Shown here: positions 3,938-5,678 of the stretch, piece after piece
Position numbering within the stretch: position 1 is the stretch's first letter
How the letters are laid out: every line of letters begins with the position of its first letter
Assembly (NCBI GenBank): GCA_028695865.1
Contig: JAQVID010000255.1
Span: forward strand, 1 to 5,678
Direction of reading: 5' to 3'
From: Thermoguttaceae bacterium
Lineage (GTDB): Bacteria; Planctomycetota; Planctomycetia; Pirellulales; Thermoguttaceae
DNA length: 5,678 bases
Program-made: the position numbers and the translations under genes
Notes under the pieces: generated by a model
Database searches by the model: none
Seen by the model: the letters and a program-made list of their open reading frames with translations, nothing else
What the model was told of the DNA's origin: nothing

Positions 3938-5678
3938 TTATCGAATCTCGAACGAGCGGACCGTTTTGGTTGTTTTGCCGTTGAGCGTCGCGATGATTTC
4001 GAGCTTGTGCGATGTTTTGGTCCAGTCGGTATAACGGAAGAGACCTTCACTGTTCACGCCGATGTTTTTACCGTTAATGGTAATCAGTGCTCCCGGGGTG
4101 GTCATGCCATAGACTTCGGCCAGAACCGGTCCTGTGTACATAACGCCGTTGTCTTCAGGAAACGTCTGAACGAAGAGTCGCGGTCCGTTTTCGAAGGACT
4201 GAATTTCGCGAGCCAGTTCGTCGCGCACGGCGGCATACTTTTTGGGGTCAAGTTCGGTATCGCTCAGAGACCGGATGATTTTGCGTCCCAACTCCATACT
4301 GCGACGATTGGCATCGAGCCACCAGAGATCGGCTTTTGATTCTTTTTTAACCTTGGCGGTCATTTGCTCAAGCAGAACGAGATATTCGTAATCTTCGAGA
4401 CTTTCGCGTTCGATTTCCCAGCGAATCGAATCAAGCGGTCCGGGATAAATCGTATGCGAATCGCCGGGGCCGTAGTTGACATAAGGGGTTCCGAATGGAT
4501 CGGACGGCCAGAAGTTGAGTCCCCAATGGAGGTATCCGCAAAGCTTTTCAGTGTAATTGATCCAGTGCAGAGCGCGAACCCGTGTACCGGGCAAATCCAT
4601 GAACCGGTTCGGATAATGATTGCCTGTCGGATGACAGCAGATGTAATACCACATTTCGCCCTGATTGCGTCGATCTTCGAAAGCGCCTCGCCATCGGTCG
4701 AAATGGGTGAGTTTGGGAACCCAAACTTCGAGTTCATCGGTGAAGTTGACCGATTCAATGGCGTCAATACGTTTGATTTTTGGGGCATATTCGTGCAAGC
4801 GGTGCGATGCTTCCCGCCAAGAGGTCATGTCGAACATGTGGGGCTCATCGGCAACGTGCATCATGGCACGGTCAATTCGTTTGGTTTCGATGAGCCATTG
4901 TTCCAGCGCGGCCAGAACCGGTTTTTGCCATTCATCGATACCGACCGACATAACCTTGTTTGCTTTTTCGTCAAAGACCGCGGCGCTTTGATAATTGATT
5001 TTTCCATCCTTTAAACCGCCGCAATGGGTAAATTCGATACGTTCGCCCACCTGGTATTTCTCGGCCAGTTTGAGATAACGATCCAAATTGGAGAAATCAA
5101 CTTTCCAGGTTCCATCCGCTTTACGAACAGCTTTGACGAAATGATTGTCGGGAATCCAACGCGTGTAGATTACGTTCTGACGATGTTCGCCCATGTTCTT
5201 GAAATACTTTTCGAGTACCGTCCAGAAAGCTTCCGACCAAATCGGCGTCTTGTGATACTTCGCAATATAAGAAGGAGAATACCAGTTGGTTACCCACAAA
5301 TGACGTTCCGAGGGAAGTGTAAAGGTAAAGACGTTCATTTCGAGCGGAACCTTGGCGGAAACAGCTCCGGCGGTCAGCGAAATGGTCGCGGTATATCGGC
5401 CCGGCTTGCTCCCGGCAGGTACGAATACGGTAAGCCAAATACCTTTCGCCTGTCCTTTTTGAAGATTAATCGTTTGGTCTTCCATGAGTACATCGGGAAT
5501 ATCGCAAGGAGCTTTGCGAACGATGACCTTATTGGCATCGGCTGTGTTTGTCGCGATTGGAACCAAGCGAATCGGTCGAAGGCGAATTTGGTCCGCCGCA
5601 ATCGTTGCTTTCCCGTCTTCATGGACAAGAGGTGTAACAGACAAGGCCACGTTGGCAATATCCGTTGTGGAGCAAACG
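3938..5678 (-). CDS. GH123-like (DUF4091) glycoside hydrolase, 5' end outside window
   Basis: The frame is open from the right edge to TAA at 3940-3938, giving 579 visible residues. The GTG at 5650 is only an internal Val codon, because the frame continues upstream as VCSTTDIAN, so the true start and any signal peptide are missing. Visible residues 1-120 form the beta-sandwich that precedes GH123 barrels, with GIWLTVFVPAGSKPGRYTAT (79-98) and the linker FTFTLPSE. The barrel (about 125-460) has HVADEPH with the adjacent Asp-Glu pair at about 277-278, matching the catalytic pair of GH123 enzymes, which use substrate-assisted catalysis. The characteristic C-terminal signature is GDSHTIYPGP then SIRWEIERESLEDYEYL (405-432). 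After 500, GALITINGKN and EGLFRYT mark a C-terminal Ig-like domain of the glucodextranase-B type. Characterised GH123 members are beta-N-acetylgalactosaminidases, but the wider DUF4091 group is mostly untested, so the substrate is inferred. It is probably secreted. Its 3' end faces the racemase gene across 307 bp. Family call strong. Confidence 0.88.
   Translation of the reverse strand, partial: VCSTTDIANVALSVTPLVHEDGKATIAADQIRLRPIRLVPIATNTADANKVIVRKAPCDIPDVLMEDQTINLQKGQAKGIWLTVFVPAGSKPGRYTATISLTAGAVSAKVPLEMNVFTFTLPSERHLWVTNWYSPSYIAKYHKTPIWSEAFWTVLEKYFKNMGEHRQNVIYTRWIPDNHFVKAVRKADGTWKVDFSNLDRYLKLAEKYQVGERIEFTHCGGLKDGKINYQSAAVFDEKANKVMSVGIDEWQKPVLAALEQWLIETKRIDRAMMHVADEPHMFDMTSWREASHRLHEYAPKIKRIDAIESVNFTDELEVWVPKLTHFDRWRGAFEDRRNQGEMWYYICCHPTGNHYPNRFMDLPGTRVRALHWINYTEKLCGYLHWGLNFWPSDPFGTPYVNYGPGDSHTIYPGPLDSIRWEIERESLEDYEYLVLLEQMTAKVKKESKADLWWLDANRRSMELGRKIIRSLSDTELDPKKYAAVRDELAREIQSFENGPRLFVQTFPEDNGVMYTGPVLAEVYGMTTPGALITINGKNIGVNSEGLFRYTDWTKTSHKLEIIATLNGKTTKTVRSFEIR

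Noticed and set aside
3565..4339. Minus- and plus-strand ORFs covering the convergent spacer
   Set aside because: They are formed by tandem repeats and by antisense reading of the GH123-like gene; no starts or domains.
5648..5650. GTG at 5650 as start of the GH123-like gene
   Set aside because: The frame remains open to the window edge and the following residues are already inside the N-terminal beta-sandwich, with no signal peptide after the GTG.

Overview
The window looks like bacterial chromosome from a saccharolytic, PVC-superphylum-like organism (Planctomycetota, Lentisphaerota or similar). This is an inference from three things: a DUF4091/GH123-type glycoside hydrolase, a second secreted carbohydrate-enzyme-like protein, and intergenic DNA packed with small hairpin repeats. 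Base composition is moderate and similar across all genes. I see no rRNA, tRNA, CRISPR array, transposase or phage gene.

Layout. (1) Positions 1-738, minus strand: the first 246 residues of a secreted protein with a signal peptide and an N-terminal region like those of GH20/GH67-type enzymes. It runs off the left edge. (2) Positions 739-967: short spacer. (3) Positions 968-1540, minus: a complete LURP-one/tubby-like protein of 190 aa. (4) Positions 1541-2361: an 821-bp gene-poor region between divergent genes. It holds two copies of a degenerate ~75-bp repeat, a perfect 17-bp palindrome with a competing alternative fold, at least five more hairpins and, at its right end, a near-consensus sigma70 promoter. 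(5) Positions 2362-3630, plus: a secreted broad-specificity amino-acid racemase of the Bsr type (422 aa). (6) Positions 3631-3937: a 307-bp convergent spacer with two different short tandem repeats and more hairpins. (7) Positions 3938-5678, minus: the C-terminal 579 residues of a GH123-like glycosidase with a C-terminal Ig-like domain. Its start lies beyond the right edge.

How the parts fit. The two enzyme genes at the edges point to degradation of amino-sugar-containing or complex polysaccharides outside the cytoplasm. The racemase has its own promoter and ribosome-binding site. By homology to Vibrio/Pseudomonas Bsr it would make non-canonical D-amino acids in the periplasm, affecting peptidoglycan. 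No operon links these genes: strands alternate and spacers are long. The most unusual material is non-coding, namely the repeat and hairpin arrays on both sides of the racemase gene.

Limits: family calls are from recognised motifs and remembered homologues, not a search. Both edge genes are partial.
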